Positions 35,095-44,553 of a stretch of 64,000 bases of DNA are shown here, piece after piece (the stretch's first letter is position 1; each line of letters begins with the position of its first letter). Under the pieces are notes generated by a model, which searched no databases, was not told the origin of the DNA, and saw only the letters and a list, made by a program, of their open reading frames with translations. Made by a program: the position numbers and the translations under genes. This stretch comes from Paenibacillus sp. GSMTC-2017 (GTDB taxonomy: Bacteria; Bacillota; Bacilli; Paenibacillales; Paenibacillaceae). The stretch lies in NCBI RefSeq assembly GCF_016019935.1, contig NZ_JAECMT010000003.1:443388-507387 (forward strand). The letters are read 5' to 3'.

Positions 35095-35688
35095 ATGGCG
35101 GGTAAAAAGGATTACGTCAATTCGAAAGTTACGGACAACCGGGAACAGATCGAATTTCATGTAAAAGAAATTTTGAAGCTAATCGGAGAAAATGTAGAAC
35201 GGGAAGGTTTGCTTGAAACACCTGCTCGTGTTACACGGATGTATGAAGAAATCTTTGCTGGCTACGAGGTTGAACCACGCGAGGTGCTCGGAGTAACTTT
35301 TGATGAGCAGCATGAAGAACTCGTTATCGTAAAAGATATTGTTTATTACAGTCAATGTGAGCACCATATGGCTCCATTTTTCGGTAAAGCGCATATCGGC
35401 TACATTCCGAGTGGGAAAATTGCAGGTCTTAGTAAACTAGCTCGCCTTGTGGATGCGATCACACGTCGTTTGCAAGTGCAAGAGAGGATTACTTCCCAAA
35501 TTGCAGATATATTAGATCAGGAGCTTGCTCCGCATGGCGTTATGGTCGTTGTGGAAGGTGAACATATGTGCATGTGTGCTAGAGGGATTAAGAAATCGGG
35601 AAGTAAGACGGTTACGTCTGCTGTTCGTGGAGAGTTCCGCACTAGTTCAGCATTACGATCAGAATTTCTTGCACTTCTGAAGCAATAA
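35095..35688 (+). CDS. folE: GTP cyclohydrolase I
   Basis: Converts GTP to 7,8-dihydroneopterin triphosphate, for folate and queuosine; 197 residues. Zinc ligands are in SQCEHHMAPFFGKAHIGY and CMCARGIKKSGS. Other motifs are TPARVTRMYEEIF and RLQVQERITSQIAD. The GGAAGGAG site is well placed. Ends in a strong bidirectional terminator. Confidence 0.95.
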   Translation: MAGKKDYVNSKVTDNREQIEFHVKEILKLIGENVEREGLLETPARVTRMYEEIFAGYEVEPREVLGVTFDEQHEELVIVKDIVYYSQCEHHMAPFFGKAHIGYIPSGKIAGLSKLARLVDAITRRLQVQERITSQIADILDQELAPHGVMVVVEGEHMCMCARGIKKSGSKTVTSAVRGEFRTSSALRSEFLALLKQ

Positions 35689-35713
35689 GCGAATACCTAA
35701 GTTTCTGCTACTA

Positions 35714-35779
35714 AAAAGAGCGAGCTTGCTCGTTAGGTGTACAAATGTACATTTGACGAACAGGCTCGCTCTTATTTAT
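35714..35779. terminator. Bidirectional terminator between folE and the hydrolase gene
   Basis: AAGAGCGAGC/GCTCGCTCTT stem of ten pairs with an inner TGTACA/TGTACA-like stem. A-rich and T-rich flanks suit both convergent genes. Its edge overlaps the hydrolase stop. Confidence 0.82.
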
Positions 35780-36852
35780 TTCGTTATACGTTGTTCATTC
35801 AATTGTCCTTCTACTTGACTGAGGAATAAGGCTGTACGTTGAACATATTCTTGTGGATGTTTACGGAACAGCATCTCATGTTGGCCATCTTGGACGATCC
35901 ATGACCTAGACAATGAATCTCCTTGATTCAAAGCAATCGCTTCAGCAGTATTATGAGATGCTTTTACATCATCGGTACCATGAATTATAAAAGTTGGAAT
36001 CGAAAAGTCGTTAGCTATAACTTGTTCCGCTGGTACTGATCCAAAGCTACCTCCCGACCAAAGTGGGATCATCGATTCGATAAGTGGCAATGAAGGAAAA
36101 CGTGGCAGTGGTACAAACTGATTAATGTTATCGAAAAGTGCTTCTGAGCTTGGAATAAATAGACTGTCCAATATCATAGCATCAATTTCATTCGTTACTA
36201 GAGCAGTTTGAAGTGCAGTTCCTGCACCCATTGAGAAGCCCCAGACGATGACATCCTCAGCTCCTTTGTATTTGGCGTAGTCTATTGCAGCTAGAAGTTG
36301 TTGTGACTCCTCACGCCCCCCTGTAGCTGGTGCTTTGTATTGCTGCGAAGCATAACCATAATCAAAGAGAAGAACATTATAATTGAGATCATGCAGCAGT
36401 TTGGTCAGATCGTACATAGGAACCCAGTGTTCTTCACGGTTCGCACCATAGCCATGACTAAATACTACTGTTCGCTTAGAAACTGTTTCGACATTCCTTT
36501 GATCAGTAGAAGTTGGAGCCGCAGGCACATACCAACCGCTAACCGTCGTTTGCCCGCTATGACTTGGAAAAATAACATCTTCATAGGCGACGCCAATGGC
36601 CTCTTGCGGATTAGACGCTAGTGGAGCAACATACGGATAAGCAAGACTCCAAGCTACATAACCATGAAAGATAATAACAACAATGAAGCATACAGACAGA
36701 AGAGAAGCGAGTGAAGCAACTAGAATATGTTTGCTTCTTTTCGACGAATGCAAAGGTGCGATCGTTGGGTAAGGCAACTTTACTGGTGGAAATACTGGAA
36801 CAGCAGGGGCTAAACTCTCCATTGCATGTGTAGTTGAAAGTGTTGTGCTCAT
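35776..36852 (-). CDS. Membrane-anchored alpha/beta hydrolase
   Basis: Protein of 358 residues: short cytoplasmic N-terminus, one helix (LASLLSVCFIVVIIFHGYVAW), then an alpha/beta hydrolase domain. The nucleophile elbow is WGFSMGAGTA, with Ser between two Gly. An oxyanion segment VVFSHGYGANREEHW precedes it, and FIIHGTDDVKASHNTA supplies the Asp. The final His is in DGQHEML. The ATG at 36852 has GGGAGGG seven bases upstream. A longer frame to 37017 lacks a site. The substrate is unknown. Its upstream region holds a cre-like TGTAAGCGCTATA near 36947-36960. Confidence 0.88.
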   Translation of the reverse strand: MSTTLSTTHAMESLAPAVPVFPPVKLPYPTIAPLHSSKRSKHILVASLASLLSVCFIVVIIFHGYVAWSLAYPYVAPLASNPQEAIGVAYEDVIFPSHSGQTTVSGWYVPAAPTSTDQRNVETVSKRTVVFSHGYGANREEHWVPMYDLTKLLHDLNYNVLLFDYGYASQQYKAPATGGREESQQLLAAIDYAKYKGAEDVIVWGFSMGAGTALQTALVTNEIDAMILDSLFIPSSEALFDNINQFVPLPRFPSLPLIESMIPLWSGGSFGSVPAEQVIANDFSIPTFIIHGTDDVKASHNTAEAIALNQGDSLSRSWIVQDGQHEMLFRKHPQEYVQRTALFLSQVEGQLNEQRITK

Positions 36853-37058
36853 TTGGTAGCCCTCCCTCTGCATGATAGTCATTCGTTCACTTGATGAAAA
36901 TATATGGTTAAGCATAAAGAGAAAGTGAAATTGTTTATAAAATGTAAGCGCTATATAAATAGGTTGTGTTCTAATCGTAGTAGGGAGCTTGCGACCTGTC
37001 AATTCCTGTCGATACATTGTTAACAGCCTGTAATCGTCCTGTAATGTAATAGAACTTC

Positions 37059-37088
37059 TTTACGATATTAGGCTGTATAAGGTATACT
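37059..37088 (+). promoter_or_regulatory. Promoter for the IclR gene
   Basis: TTTACG (37059-37064), 18-base spacer, TATACT (37083-37088). The same hexamers and spacer occur at acnA. A TGAGAATCAATTTCA segment (37092-37106) after the -10 resembles a Fur box at 11 of 14 positions. The 336-base gap between the hydrolase and IclR genes is otherwise described by these sites and the operator at 37122. Confidence 0.5.
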
Positions 37089-37121
37089 AAATGAGAATCA
37101 ATTTCATTGAGTTTGAAAAAG

Positions 37122-37140
37122 AGTTTCAGCGAATGAAACT
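37122..37140 (+). promoter_or_regulatory. Inverted repeat operator AGTTTCA-N5-TGAAACT before the IclR gene
   Basis: Seven-base arms spaced by GCGAA. It lies downstream of the promoter, so a bound protein would block transcription. The core GTTTCA-N5-TGAAAC recurs exactly at acnA (41432-41448). Confidence 0.6.
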
Positions 37141-37188
37141 AGAATGATATATAATTAGATATAGGAAGATGGATGGAGGTGTAACGGT

Positions 37189-37932
37189 ATGGAGGAAGGT
37201 AAATCAACGGTGCGCGCAGTAGATCGTGCGTTAGATATATTGCTTTGTTTCACGTCTAAGACAGATTGGGCGATGACAGAAATAGCTGAGTATGTTGGAC
37301 TACACAAGAGTACTGTACACCGTATGTTAGCGACACTTGAAGAGAAAGGTTTTATTGAAAGAGATCGCTCGACTGAGCGCTACCATCTGGGGTTAAAGGT
37401 GTGGGAACTGTCCGCAAACTTGTCACGTACAGATGATCAAGCAACAATCTGGTTGCCAGAGATGGTCAGAATCCGCGATGAACTTGGGGAGACGGTAAGT
37501 ATTTATGTTCGGGATGGCTCAGAGCGGATACGTATGCAAGCAGTGCAAAGCAACCAGGCAGTAAGAAGGGTGGCACCTGTTGGTGTAAGGCTTCCTTTAT
37601 ATGCTGGGGCATCAAGTAAGGTGTTAATTGCTTATTCTGATCCTATCGTTCAGGATAATTTGCTCCAGGCGCCAACGTGGCCTTCTTATATAGATATGGA
37701 GCAGTACAGACGACAGCTACAAGAAATTATGGTGAACGGTTATGCGACAAGCTTTGAGGAGCGTGAACCTGGAGCAGCCGCGTTATCATCACCAATCTTA
37801 GACCGTAATGGCAACCTAGCAGCAGCACTATCTGTCTCGGGCCCAGCGAGCCGAATGACGATGGATACGATGCGCGCATACGCTCCAATTATGATGGATG
37901 CGGCTAGACGGATGGGGACGATGATTCGTTAG
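37189..37932 (+). CDS. IclR-family transcriptional regulator
   Basis: Regulator of 247 residues. The N-terminal winged helix contains TEIAEYVGLHKSTVHRMLATL, followed by a C-terminal ligand domain (about 80-247) with VGVRLPLYAGASSKVLIAY and GYATSFEEREPGAAALSSP. A GGAGG site precedes the ATG. Self-regulation is suggested by the operator just upstream; the matching site at acnA suggests a second target. The effector is unknown. Confidence 0.92.
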   Translation: MEEGKSTVRAVDRALDILLCFTSKTDWAMTEIAEYVGLHKSTVHRMLATLEEKGFIERDRSTERYHLGLKVWELSANLSRTDDQATIWLPEMVRIRDELGETVSIYVRDGSERIRMQAVQSNQAVRRVAPVGVRLPLYAGASSKVLIAYSDPIVQDNLLQAPTWPSYIDMEQYRRQLQEIMVNGYATSFEEREPGAAALSSPILDRNGNLAAALSVSGPASRMTMDTMRAYAPIMMDAARRMGTMIR

Positions 37933-37986
37933 GGGTAAGCGAAGGTTTCATTTGTATAACTATTAGGAACATTAGGAGAAGTTTAA

Positions 37987-38403
37987 ATGATCAATTTTCA
38001 ACTTAAGGACTTGTTGAAGATAACCCCTTGGGGTGAAAATAATGACTTAACCTTGCATTGGTATGGATTATCGGATTCATACTACTGGTTCGTTTTAGGT
38101 GACTATGAACTTCTTAGATACAGCGATGAGTTTGAAGTGAAGTATCGGGGTGTTACAAACCTGCCCTATGTGGATTATCAATTTATAAGGTTATATCAGG
38201 ATATTAGAGATATTTTGCAAAATATCGCTATACCGATTCCTGCTGATGTATTTGAATTTATTAATACTTTGGAAAAACAAGAATCATTTCTAACTTCATT
38301 GACTTATTGGTTAAATAACGTATGGAACGATAGTGATGAGGAATATGATGAGATATATGAGCCAGTGAAACTGTGGATTTATAATAGGAAACTAATATTA
38401 TAA
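37987..38403 (+). CDS. DUF5984-like protein, possible orphan immunity protein
   Basis: Acidic protein of 138 residues. Its start (INFQLKDLLKITPWGENND) and LHWYGLSDSYYWFVLGDYELL resemble what I recall of the DUF5984 family, whose members often sit by toxin genes. There is no toxin gene here. A second reading frame follows at once (see next). Base use is more AT-rich than the neighbours. Assignment to the family is from memory and could be wrong. Confidence 0.55.
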   Translation: MINFQLKDLLKITPWGENNDLTLHWYGLSDSYYWFVLGDYELLRYSDEFEVKYRGVTNLPYVDYQFIRLYQDIRDILQNIAIPIPADVFEFINTLEKQESFLTSLTYWLNNVWNDSDEEYDEIYEPVKLWIYNRKLIL

Positions 38404-38573
38404 ATAATCCAATAGAAAATGTGTTTGTTGACTATAAACAATTAACAAAGAACCATGTTCAATTCAAAGAAGAGTTAACCTTATCAGGAAAGAGTTTTAG
38501 CTCCATTGAAGTAGTAAATTGGGATGACGTCATATCTAAGATGGATATCATCCAAAAGTCAAAAAAACTGTAG
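38403..38573 (+). pseudogene. Coding remnant in a different frame after the DUF5984-like gene
   Basis: The 38403 frame is open for 56 codons and reads NPIENVFVDYKQLTKNHVQ and, further on, SSIEVVNWDDVISKMDII, to TAG at 38573. No good ribosome site or ATG opens it; a GTG at 38421 is the only early start. It is either a fragment of a lost gene or the end of one frame-shifted from its neighbour. Confidence 0.35.
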
Positions 38574-38620
38574 AAACTAGAATTTCAAGCTGATCGCATA
38601 GCCAACATCTTAAATCATAC

Positions 38621-38663
38621 AAAAAGCCTGAGAGGATGTTTTTCAACATCTTCCCAGGCTTTT
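38621..38663 (-). terminator. Terminator after acnA
   Basis: Minus strand AAAAGCCTG/CAGGCTTTT with an inner GATGTT/ACATC stem, followed by TTTTT. Confidence 0.85.
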
Positions 38664-38670
38664 CGCTTAA

Positions 38671-41394
38671 TTACTTAGTTATTTCCATGTTAGCGATCAT
38701 TTGACGAAGCACCGTTTGCAGGATGCCTCCGTTGCGGTAGTAGTCTACGTCCACTAGGGAGTCAAGACGAACGATAGCCGGGAACTCGAAATTTGTACCG
38801 TCTTCACGAGTTGCACGAACGTTAACCGTTTGGCTCGGCTGAACATCGTTTGATAGACCAGAAATATCAAACGTTTCGCGTCCAGTAATGCCAAGCGTTT
38901 TCCAACTTTGGCCTTCTGGGAATTGAAGCGGAAGAACACCCATACCAACCAAGTTGGAACGGTGGATACGCTCAAAGCTCTCAGCGATTACAGCTTTTAC
39001 GCCAAGCAAGAAAGTTCCTTTTGCTGCCCAGTCACGGGAGCTTCCTGTGCCGTACTCTTTACCAGCAAGTACAACTAGGTTTTTGCCTTCTGCTTGATAC
39101 TTCATGGAAGCATCATAGATGGACATTACTTCGCCAGTTGGCAAGTAAGTTGTTACGCCGCCTTCAGTACCAGGAGCTACTTGGTTACGAATACGGATGT
39201 TAGCGAACGTACCACGCATCATTACTTCATGGTTACCACGACGGGAACCGTAGGAGTTGAAATCTTTGCGCTCTACGCCGTTGTCGATCAAATATTGGCC
39301 GCCTGGGCTGTTAACTGTAATGTTACCAGCAGGAGAAATATGGTCAGTCGTAACGGAATCGCCCATTAGTGCAAGTACACTCGCTGAAGGAATATCTGCA
39401 ATATCAGTTAGATCAGGACCAAGACCTTCGAAGAACGGAGGATTTTGGATGTAAGTGGATTTTGCATCCCACTCATAGCTTTCGCCTTCCGGTACGTCGA
39501 TCGCGTTCCAACGCTCGTTTTGTGTAAATACGTTTTCGTATTTTGAACGGAACATTTCTGGGTTAAGGGAAGAAGCTACAGCAGCCTTAATCTCAGCGTT
39601 TGTTGGCCAGATATCTTTCAAGAATACAGGTTGACCGTCTTGGTCATGTCCAATTGGATCAAGAGCAAGATCGATATTAACCGTTCCAGCAAGTGCATAA
39701 GCAACTACAAGCGGTGGAGATGCAAGGTAGTTAGCTTTAACCTGTGCGTGAACACGGCCTTCAAAGTTACGGTTACCGGATAGAACAGCAGCAACTGTCA
39801 TATCATTGTCAGCAATCGCTTTGCTTACTTCGTCTGGCAATGGACCGGAGTTACCGATACAAGTAGCACAGCCATAACCTGCAACGTGGAAGCCAAGAGC
39901 TTCAAGCGGCTCGATTAGGTTTGCTTTAATTAAATATTCAGTAACAACGAGTGAACCTGGAGTTAGTGAACTTTTCACATAAGCAGGTTTCGTAAGGCCA
40001 CGAGCTACTGCTTTTTGTGCAACAAGACCAGCAGCAAGCATTACGCTTGGGTTGGACGTGTTTGTACAGCTTGTAATCGCAGCGATTACGACAGCTCCAG
40101 CACTCATTTTCGTTTGTTGTCCATCATTATGTTGAACAGCAACTACTTCTTCAATTTTCTCTTCCGTTAGACCATAACCGCCTTTGTCGATCGGCGTACG
40201 GATGATGCTGTTGAAGTTTTCCTTCATAGCAGTCAATTCGATACGGTCTTGTGGACGTTTTGGACCTGCAAGGGAAGGAACAATCGTTGATAGATCAAGT
40301 TCAACAATATCCGTGAAGATTGGATCTGGTGTCTCGTCTGTACGGAACATGTCTTGTGCTTTGTAATAAGCTTCAACAAGTTCAATTTGCTCGTCTTTAC
40401 GGCCTGTTTGACGCATGAAATCAAGCGTTTCACTATCAACAGGGAAGAAGCCGATTGTAGCTCCATATTCTGGAGCCATGTTAGCAACTGTTGCACGGTC
40501 AGCAAGACTAATGTTGGATAGACCAGGACCGAAGAACTCAACGAATTTACCAACTACGCCTTTTTTACGAAGAATTTGTGTAACTGTTAGTGCAAGGTCA
40601 GTTGCAGTAGAACCTTCAGCTAGGCTGCCAGTTAGTTTAAAGCCGATAACTTCTGGCATTACGAAGTATAGAGGTTGACCAAGCATACCTGCTTCAGCCT
40701 CGATACCGCCAACGCCCCAACCTACTACGCCTAGACCGTTAATCATTGTTGTATGGGAATCCGTACCTACAAGTGAATCTGGATAAACGACAGTTTCGCC
40801 GTCAATTGTTTTTGTAGCTGCTACGGATGCAAGATACTCAAGGTTAACCTGGTGAACGATACCTGTCCCAGGAGGAACCGCACGGAAGTTATCAAATGCT
40901 GTTTGTGCCCAGCGAAGGAAACGGTAACGCTCTTCGTTACGCTCAAACTCAACTTTAGTGTTGTACTCAAGTGCTTCAGGGCTACCGAAAGCATCAACCA
41001 TGATGGAGTGGTCAATAACAAGATCCACGGGTACAAGCGGGTTGATTTGTTTCGGATCTCCACCAGCTTTTTTTACTGTATCGCGCATTGCTGCAAGGTC
41101 AACAACTACTGGTACGCCAGTGAAATCTTGAAGAACGATACGTGCAGGAATGAAAGGAATTTCTTTGTCCTCGCGGCCCTTTGTCCAGTTGGCCAATTGT
41201 TTAACATGTTCAGGTGTAATTGCGCGGCCGTCGAATTGACGAACAGCTGCTTCAAGTAATACTTTGATGGAAAAAGGAAGCTTGGAAATATCACCAAGAC
41301 CTTGCTCTTCCAATCCGCCTAGACGGTAGTATGCATACGAATTTCCGCCAGCTTCGAGCGTTGTGCGAACAGAGTACTGATTTTGTTTAGGCAT
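38671..41394 (-). CDS. acnA: Aconitate hydratase A
   Basis: TCA-cycle iron-sulfur enzyme converting citrate to isocitrate, 907 residues. Cluster ligands are in [13 protein letters not shown] and [14 protein letters not shown]. The N-terminal [19 protein letters not shown] and the swivel-domain [20 protein letters not shown] plus [13 protein letters not shown] are typical. ATG 41394 has GGAG seven bases upstream; ATG 41409 overlaps that site. Cytoplasmic. The 3' end is followed by a good terminator. The leader carries the operator shared with the IclR gene. Bacillus CitB can also bind RNA; no evidence for that is visible here. Confidence 0.96.
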   Translation of the reverse strand: MPKQNQYSVRTTLEAGGNSYAYYRLGGLEEQGLGDISKLPFSIKVLLEAAVRQFDGRAITPEHVKQLANWTKGREDKEIPFIPARIVLQDFTGVPVVVDLAAMRDTVKKAGGDPKQINPLVPVDLVIDHSIMVDAFGSPEALEYNTKVEFERNEERYRFLRWAQTAFDNFRAVPPGTGIVHQVNLEYLASVAATKTIDGETVVYPDSLVGTDSHTTMINGLGVVGWGVGGIEAEAGMLGQPLYFVMPEVIGFKLTGSLAEGSTATDLALTVTQILRKKGVVGKFVEFFGPGLSNISLADRATVANMAPEYGATIGFFPVDSETLDFMRQTGRKDEQIELVEAYYKAQDMFRTDETPDPIFTDIVELDLSTIVPSLAGPKRPQDRIELTAMKENFNSIIRTPIDKGGYGLTEEKIEEVVAVQHNDGQQTKMSAGAVVIAAITSCTNTSNPSVMLAAGLVAQKAVARGLTKPAYVKSSLTPGSLVVTEYLIKANLIEPLEALGFHVAGYGCATCIGNSGPLPDEVSKAIADNDMTVAAVLSGNRNFEGRVHAQVKANYLASPPLVVAYALAGTVNIDLALDPIGHDQDGQPVFLKDIWPTNAEIKAAVASSLNPEMFRSKYENVFTQNERWNAIDVPEGESYEWDAKSTYIQNPPFFEGLGPDLTDIADIPSASVLALMGDSVTTDHISPAGNITVNSPGGQYLIDNGVERKDFNSYGSRRGNHEVMMRGTFANIRIRNQVAPGTEGGVTTYLPTGEVMSIYDASMKYQAEGKNLVVLAGKEYGTGSSRDWAAKGTFLLGVKAVIAESFERIHRSNLVGMGVLPLQFPEGQSWKTLGITGRETFDISGLSNDVQPSQTVNVRATREDGTNFEFPAIVRLDSLVDVDYYRNGGILQTVLRQMIANMEITK

Positions 41395-41431
41395 CGCTAT
41401 TCTCCTCATATCAGTTAGTAGGGGGAAAAAT

Positions 41432-41448
41432 GTTTCATTGTATGAAAC
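41432..41448 (-). promoter_or_regulatory. Operator GTTTCA-N5-TGAAAC in the acnA leader
   Basis: Perfect arms with spacer TTGTA. It lies about 30 bases after the predicted start of transcription. The arms and spacing are identical to those before the IclR gene (37123-37139). The CcpC-type ATAA-N7-TTAT site was not found. Confidence 0.6.
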
Positions 41449-41473
41449 GCAATTTCAAAAACCTTATGTTTAT

Positions 41474-41503
41474 AGTATAGCTTTAAAACAGTCGTTCCGT
41501 AAA
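41474..41503 (-). promoter_or_regulatory. Promoter for acnA
   Basis: Minus strand TTTACG (41503-41498), 18-base spacer, TATACT (41479-41474). TTACGG with a 17-base spacer is the alternative reading. Confidence 0.5.
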
Positions 41504-41655
41504 GTCCAATTATGTCCTATCGAAACTCTCTTTTTTGAAGAATACACATATTAAAAAATTACATGAAAAGCTCACCGCACTCATATAATGAAGCAGTTAT
41601 TCTGTGCCGTTTATACGACCAAGCTAAGCCGATTATAAAGTTAGGGGGGATCGTG

Positions 41656-42921
41656 ATGTCAAAGTCAAGTAGCCGCAATAATGGGATGAAGCGGGCTAAG
41701 CGTACTTATCATTCAAATAAATCAGGCTCTTTATCATCTAAACGTCAAGTAAAGTCGAGTTCAACGTATAGCCAACGTGAAAAACAAGGAGAATTTCATC
41801 ATGTTAACCAGCCGCCGAAACCTTCCCAGCCTCAATCGAAGCTAAGTTCATTAATACAATCCTCAGATTACACGAGACGGCCCCCCTCAACTAAAGAGAA
41901 AAGTTGGAAGGCTGCCGTTCAGCGGTATGTTAGTCTCTATAATCAGGCGGAGACTGAGCAGCATGCTCGCGTGTTAACTGATTTTGTTGTTGATCAGGTC
42001 CATCAGGAGCGGTTATGCAACAGACTTGATCGTATGCGAGAACGCGATCTTCTGCGTGGTGCATTGCCGGCAGGAAGCGAAACGAAAGCTGAACTCGTTC
42101 GTGTTAACGAGTCAACACATGAAACGTCCGTACTACTACGACTACATATTAAAAGAAAGATGGAGCAATCTGGCACTGTTTATATGGAAGAAAGATATGA
42201 GTACGAACGACTTTGGCTAACAATGTCCGGTGGGCAATGGGAAGTCAATCAAGTTGAGCCAATTATCGCTGAGCGTAGGCCGCGTTATGGAGCATCCGTA
42301 CAACAGTGGGGGGAAGAAGAGGAATCATTGGAAGTGGACTCCTTGCCTCTAACACCATCTTTGCCATACTTAAATTATGACCTAATGCCGCAATTCAAAC
42401 TCAGAGATAGAGGTAATCGCTACAGGAGAGATTTGGTTGCTGCTTATGCGGACCGTTGGTGGAATGCAGGCAATCCAGGTTATGAAACATTTGAGGATAA
42501 TTGCACCAATTACGTCTCGCAGTGCATCTTTGCAGGTAATGCTCCTATGAACTATACTGGTAAAAGGGGAAGCGGCTGGTGGTACAAAGGACGGAATAAT
42601 GGAGGAGAATGGTGGAGCTTTAGCTGGTCCGTCTCTAACGCATTATCGGGCTATTTGTCCAAAGGACGCAAAACCGGACTTCAAGCTGTCGTCGTACATT
42701 CAGCTGATCAACTTCAACTCGGCGATGTTATTACATACGATTGGAATGGTGATGGCCGTTTCCAGCACAGCTCAATCGTAACCGCTTTTGATTCTGCAGG
42801 ACAGCCGTTAGTTAATGCCAATACAGTCGCCAGCAGGCACCGTTATTGGGACTATCGTGATTCCTATGCATGGTCGAAAGGAACGAAATACCGTTTTTTT
42901 CATATTACTGACTTGTTGTAA
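41656..42921 (+). CDS. Amidase-domain protein (Amidase_6/DUF-type, putative cell-wall amidase)
   Basis: Protein of 421 residues. The first 100 residues are Ser/Lys/Arg/Gln-rich and have no clear signal peptide. The C-terminal half (about 250-421) resembles the Amidase_6 domain: NPGYETFEDNCTNYVSQCIF with the probable catalytic Cys, and RFQHSSIVTAF with the His. NTVASRHRYWDYRD and KYRFFHITD are conserved ends. The ATG at 41656 has GGGGGG six bases upstream; the frame to 41563 lacks a site. Related proteins occur in many spore-formers, but the substrate is not clear. Confidence 0.8.
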   Translation: MSKSSSRNNGMKRAKRTYHSNKSGSLSSKRQVKSSSTYSQREKQGEFHHVNQPPKPSQPQSKLSSLIQSSDYTRRPPSTKEKSWKAAVQRYVSLYNQAETEQHARVLTDFVVDQVHQERLCNRLDRMRERDLLRGALPAGSETKAELVRVNESTHETSVLLRLHIKRKMEQSGTVYMEERYEYERLWLTMSGGQWEVNQVEPIIAERRPRYGASVQQWGEEEESLEVDSLPLTPSLPYLNYDLMPQFKLRDRGNRYRRDLVAAYADRWWNAGNPGYETFEDNCTNYVSQCIFAGNAPMNYTGKRGSGWWYKGRNNGGEWWSFSWSVSNALSGYLSKGRKTGLQAVVVHSADQLQLGDVITYDWNGDGRFQHSSIVTAFDSAGQPLVNANTVASRHRYWDYRDSYAWSKGTKYRFFHITDLL

Positions 42922-43024
42922 TCGTATATAATGACTTGCGCCAGATGTAGCTTTGTTCAAATGGTTGTCTGATGGGATAGAGTTTGAATCAAGCATGAAA
43001 TTTAATCGTACCGGAGGATATGCT

Positions 43025-44209
43025 ATGGGGAGCAAAGTAAGAGTAGGACTTGTTTATGGGGGGAAATCCGGAGAGCATGAAGTGTCATTGCAGACGGCAT
43101 TTGCCGTAATGCGTGAATTTGACTATAACCAATATGAAATTAAACCTTTTTATATTTCAAAACAAGGTGAGTGGAAAACGGGCGATGTCCTGTTAGCTGC
43201 ACCGGATAGTGTAGAAGCATTGCGTTTCGGTTCAGAAAATGGAGGTACATCGAATCATTCACTTGCTCCGTTATTCCGCACACTGGATGGAGCAGCTACA
43301 ATAGCTACACCAGAACCAGCATCATCACTGCAAGAAGCGAAAATTAGTGGTCATAGCGTTTCTCCAGCCGCTGATCAAAGTGATGAAACCATTGATGTCA
43401 TGTTCCCTTTGCTTCATGGTACATTTGGTGAAGATGGAACGATTCAAGGATTGTTTGAGATGGCTAATATTCCTTACGTAGGTGCGGGCGTTCTTGCATC
43501 TGCAGTAGGGATGGACAAGATTATGATGAAGAAAGTTTTTGCGCAAGAAGGTCTGCCGCAATGTGTGTTCCGTTATTTTAATCGTACACAGTGGGAGAAG
43601 GACTCATCTTATTTTGTAATGGAATGTGAAGTGTCTCTTGGTTATCCTTGTTTCATTAAACCTGCGAATTTGGGATCTAGTGTTGGTGTGTCCAAAGCTA
43701 GAAATCGGGAAGAGCTGATCGAAGCAGTTAATTATGCTTTCCGTTTTGACAGAAAAGTTATCGTTGAAGAGTTTGTTGATGCGCGCGAGATTGAAGTTAG
43801 CGTATTAGGCAATGATGAAGCGAAAGCATCTGTTGTAGGGGAAATTGCTCCTTCTAATGAATTTTATGACTATAAGGCAAAATATATCGATGGCAAATCA
43901 ACGATGATCATTCCTGCGGAATTGCCGGAAGGCGTTGCTGAATCCGTCCGTGAAATGGCTGTTCGCGCATTCCAAGCTATCGATGGTTCAGGACTATCCC
44001 GCGTAGATTTCTTCCTTCGGAAGGAAGATAACGTCATTTTCATAAATGAAGTTAACACATTGCCTGGCTTCACACCGTTCAGTATGTATCCATTGCTATG
44101 GCGTGAGACTGGCGTTCCTTATAAAGATCTGCTTAAAACATTGATTAACCTTGCACTTGAGCGTCATTCGGAGAAACAACGTATCGATTTCACTGGTGAG
44201 TCACTTTAA
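43025..44209 (+). CDS. ddl: D-alanine--D-alanine ligase
   Basis: ATP-grasp ligase making D-Ala-D-Ala for peptidoglycan; 394 residues, slightly long for the family owing to an insert at about 60-115. Key motifs are YGGKSGEHEVSLQTA, FPLLHGTFGEDGTIQGLFE, PCFIKPANLGSSVGVSKA, and IFINEVNTLPGFTPFS. ATG 43025 has GGAGG seven bases upstream. The longer start at 42953 has none. It is followed by a small hypothetical and uvsE, probably as one operon. Confidence 0.93.
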   Translation: MGSKVRVGLVYGGKSGEHEVSLQTAFAVMREFDYNQYEIKPFYISKQGEWKTGDVLLAAPDSVEALRFGSENGGTSNHSLAPLFRTLDGAATIATPEPASSLQEAKISGHSVSPAADQSDETIDVMFPLLHGTFGEDGTIQGLFEMANIPYVGAGVLASAVGMDKIMMKKVFAQEGLPQCVFRYFNRTQWEKDSSYFVMECEVSLGYPCFIKPANLGSSVGVSKARNREELIEAVNYAFRFDRKVIVEEFVDAREIEVSVLGNDEAKASVVGEIAPSNEFYDYKAKYIDGKSTMIIPAELPEGVAESVREMAVRAFQAIDGSGLSRVDFFLRKEDNVIFINEVNTLPGFTPFSMYPLLWRETGVPYKDLLKTLINLALERHSEKQRIDFTGESL

Positions 44210-44232
44210 AGGGCAGAAAGGAAGATTATAAA

Positions 44233-44550
44233 ATGGGTTTCGGAACAGAATTTAACTCCGTTTGCAAATTTAAGTCAGAGCAGGAGCTTTACGAATTGTT
44301 GGAGTACGGCAAGGGCAAAATGGTAAAGAGCGGATTCCGTGTTTATCCGACAGGACAGAAAGTAATTGCTTATACACCGAACAATGAAGCAATAGCAATT
44401 GTACGTATATCAGCATCTATTGCAGAAATTAATTTTCAAGGCGAAGAAGTAACACAAGTTGAAATGCAATTAGTTAGGAAGTTGACAGCGGAAGAAGCGA
44501 AAATTCAAACTTCACTTGCTTACGAAATGTTTTTTGGGGAGAGAGCCTAA
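44233..44550 (+). CDS. Conserved hypothetical protein
   Basis: Protein of 105 residues, MGFGTEFNSVCKFKSEQEL to FFGERA. I do not recognise the family. It seems a soluble alpha/beta domain with no signal or membrane segment; VRISASIAEINFQGEEVTQ looks like beta strands. A GGCAGAAAGGAAG site precedes the ATG. It is 23 bases after ddl and 3 bases before uvsE, so its co-expression with both is likely. Confidence 0.72.
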   Translation: MGFGTEFNSVCKFKSEQELYELLEYGKGKMVKSGFRVYPTGQKVIAYTPNNEAIAIVRISASIAEINFQGEEVTQVEMQLVRKLTAEEAKIQTSLAYEMFFGERA

Positions 44551-44553
44551 ACG

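Noticed and set aside
36943-36960. cre-like TGTAAGCGCTATA before the hydrolase gene
   Set aside because: The core AGCGCT is present, but the flanks fit poorly; kept only as a note in the hydrolase entry.
37092-37106. Fur-box-like TGAGAATCAATTTCA
   Set aside because: Only 11 of 14 positions agree, and nothing about IclR or the hydrolase suggests iron control. Noted in the promoter entry but not called.
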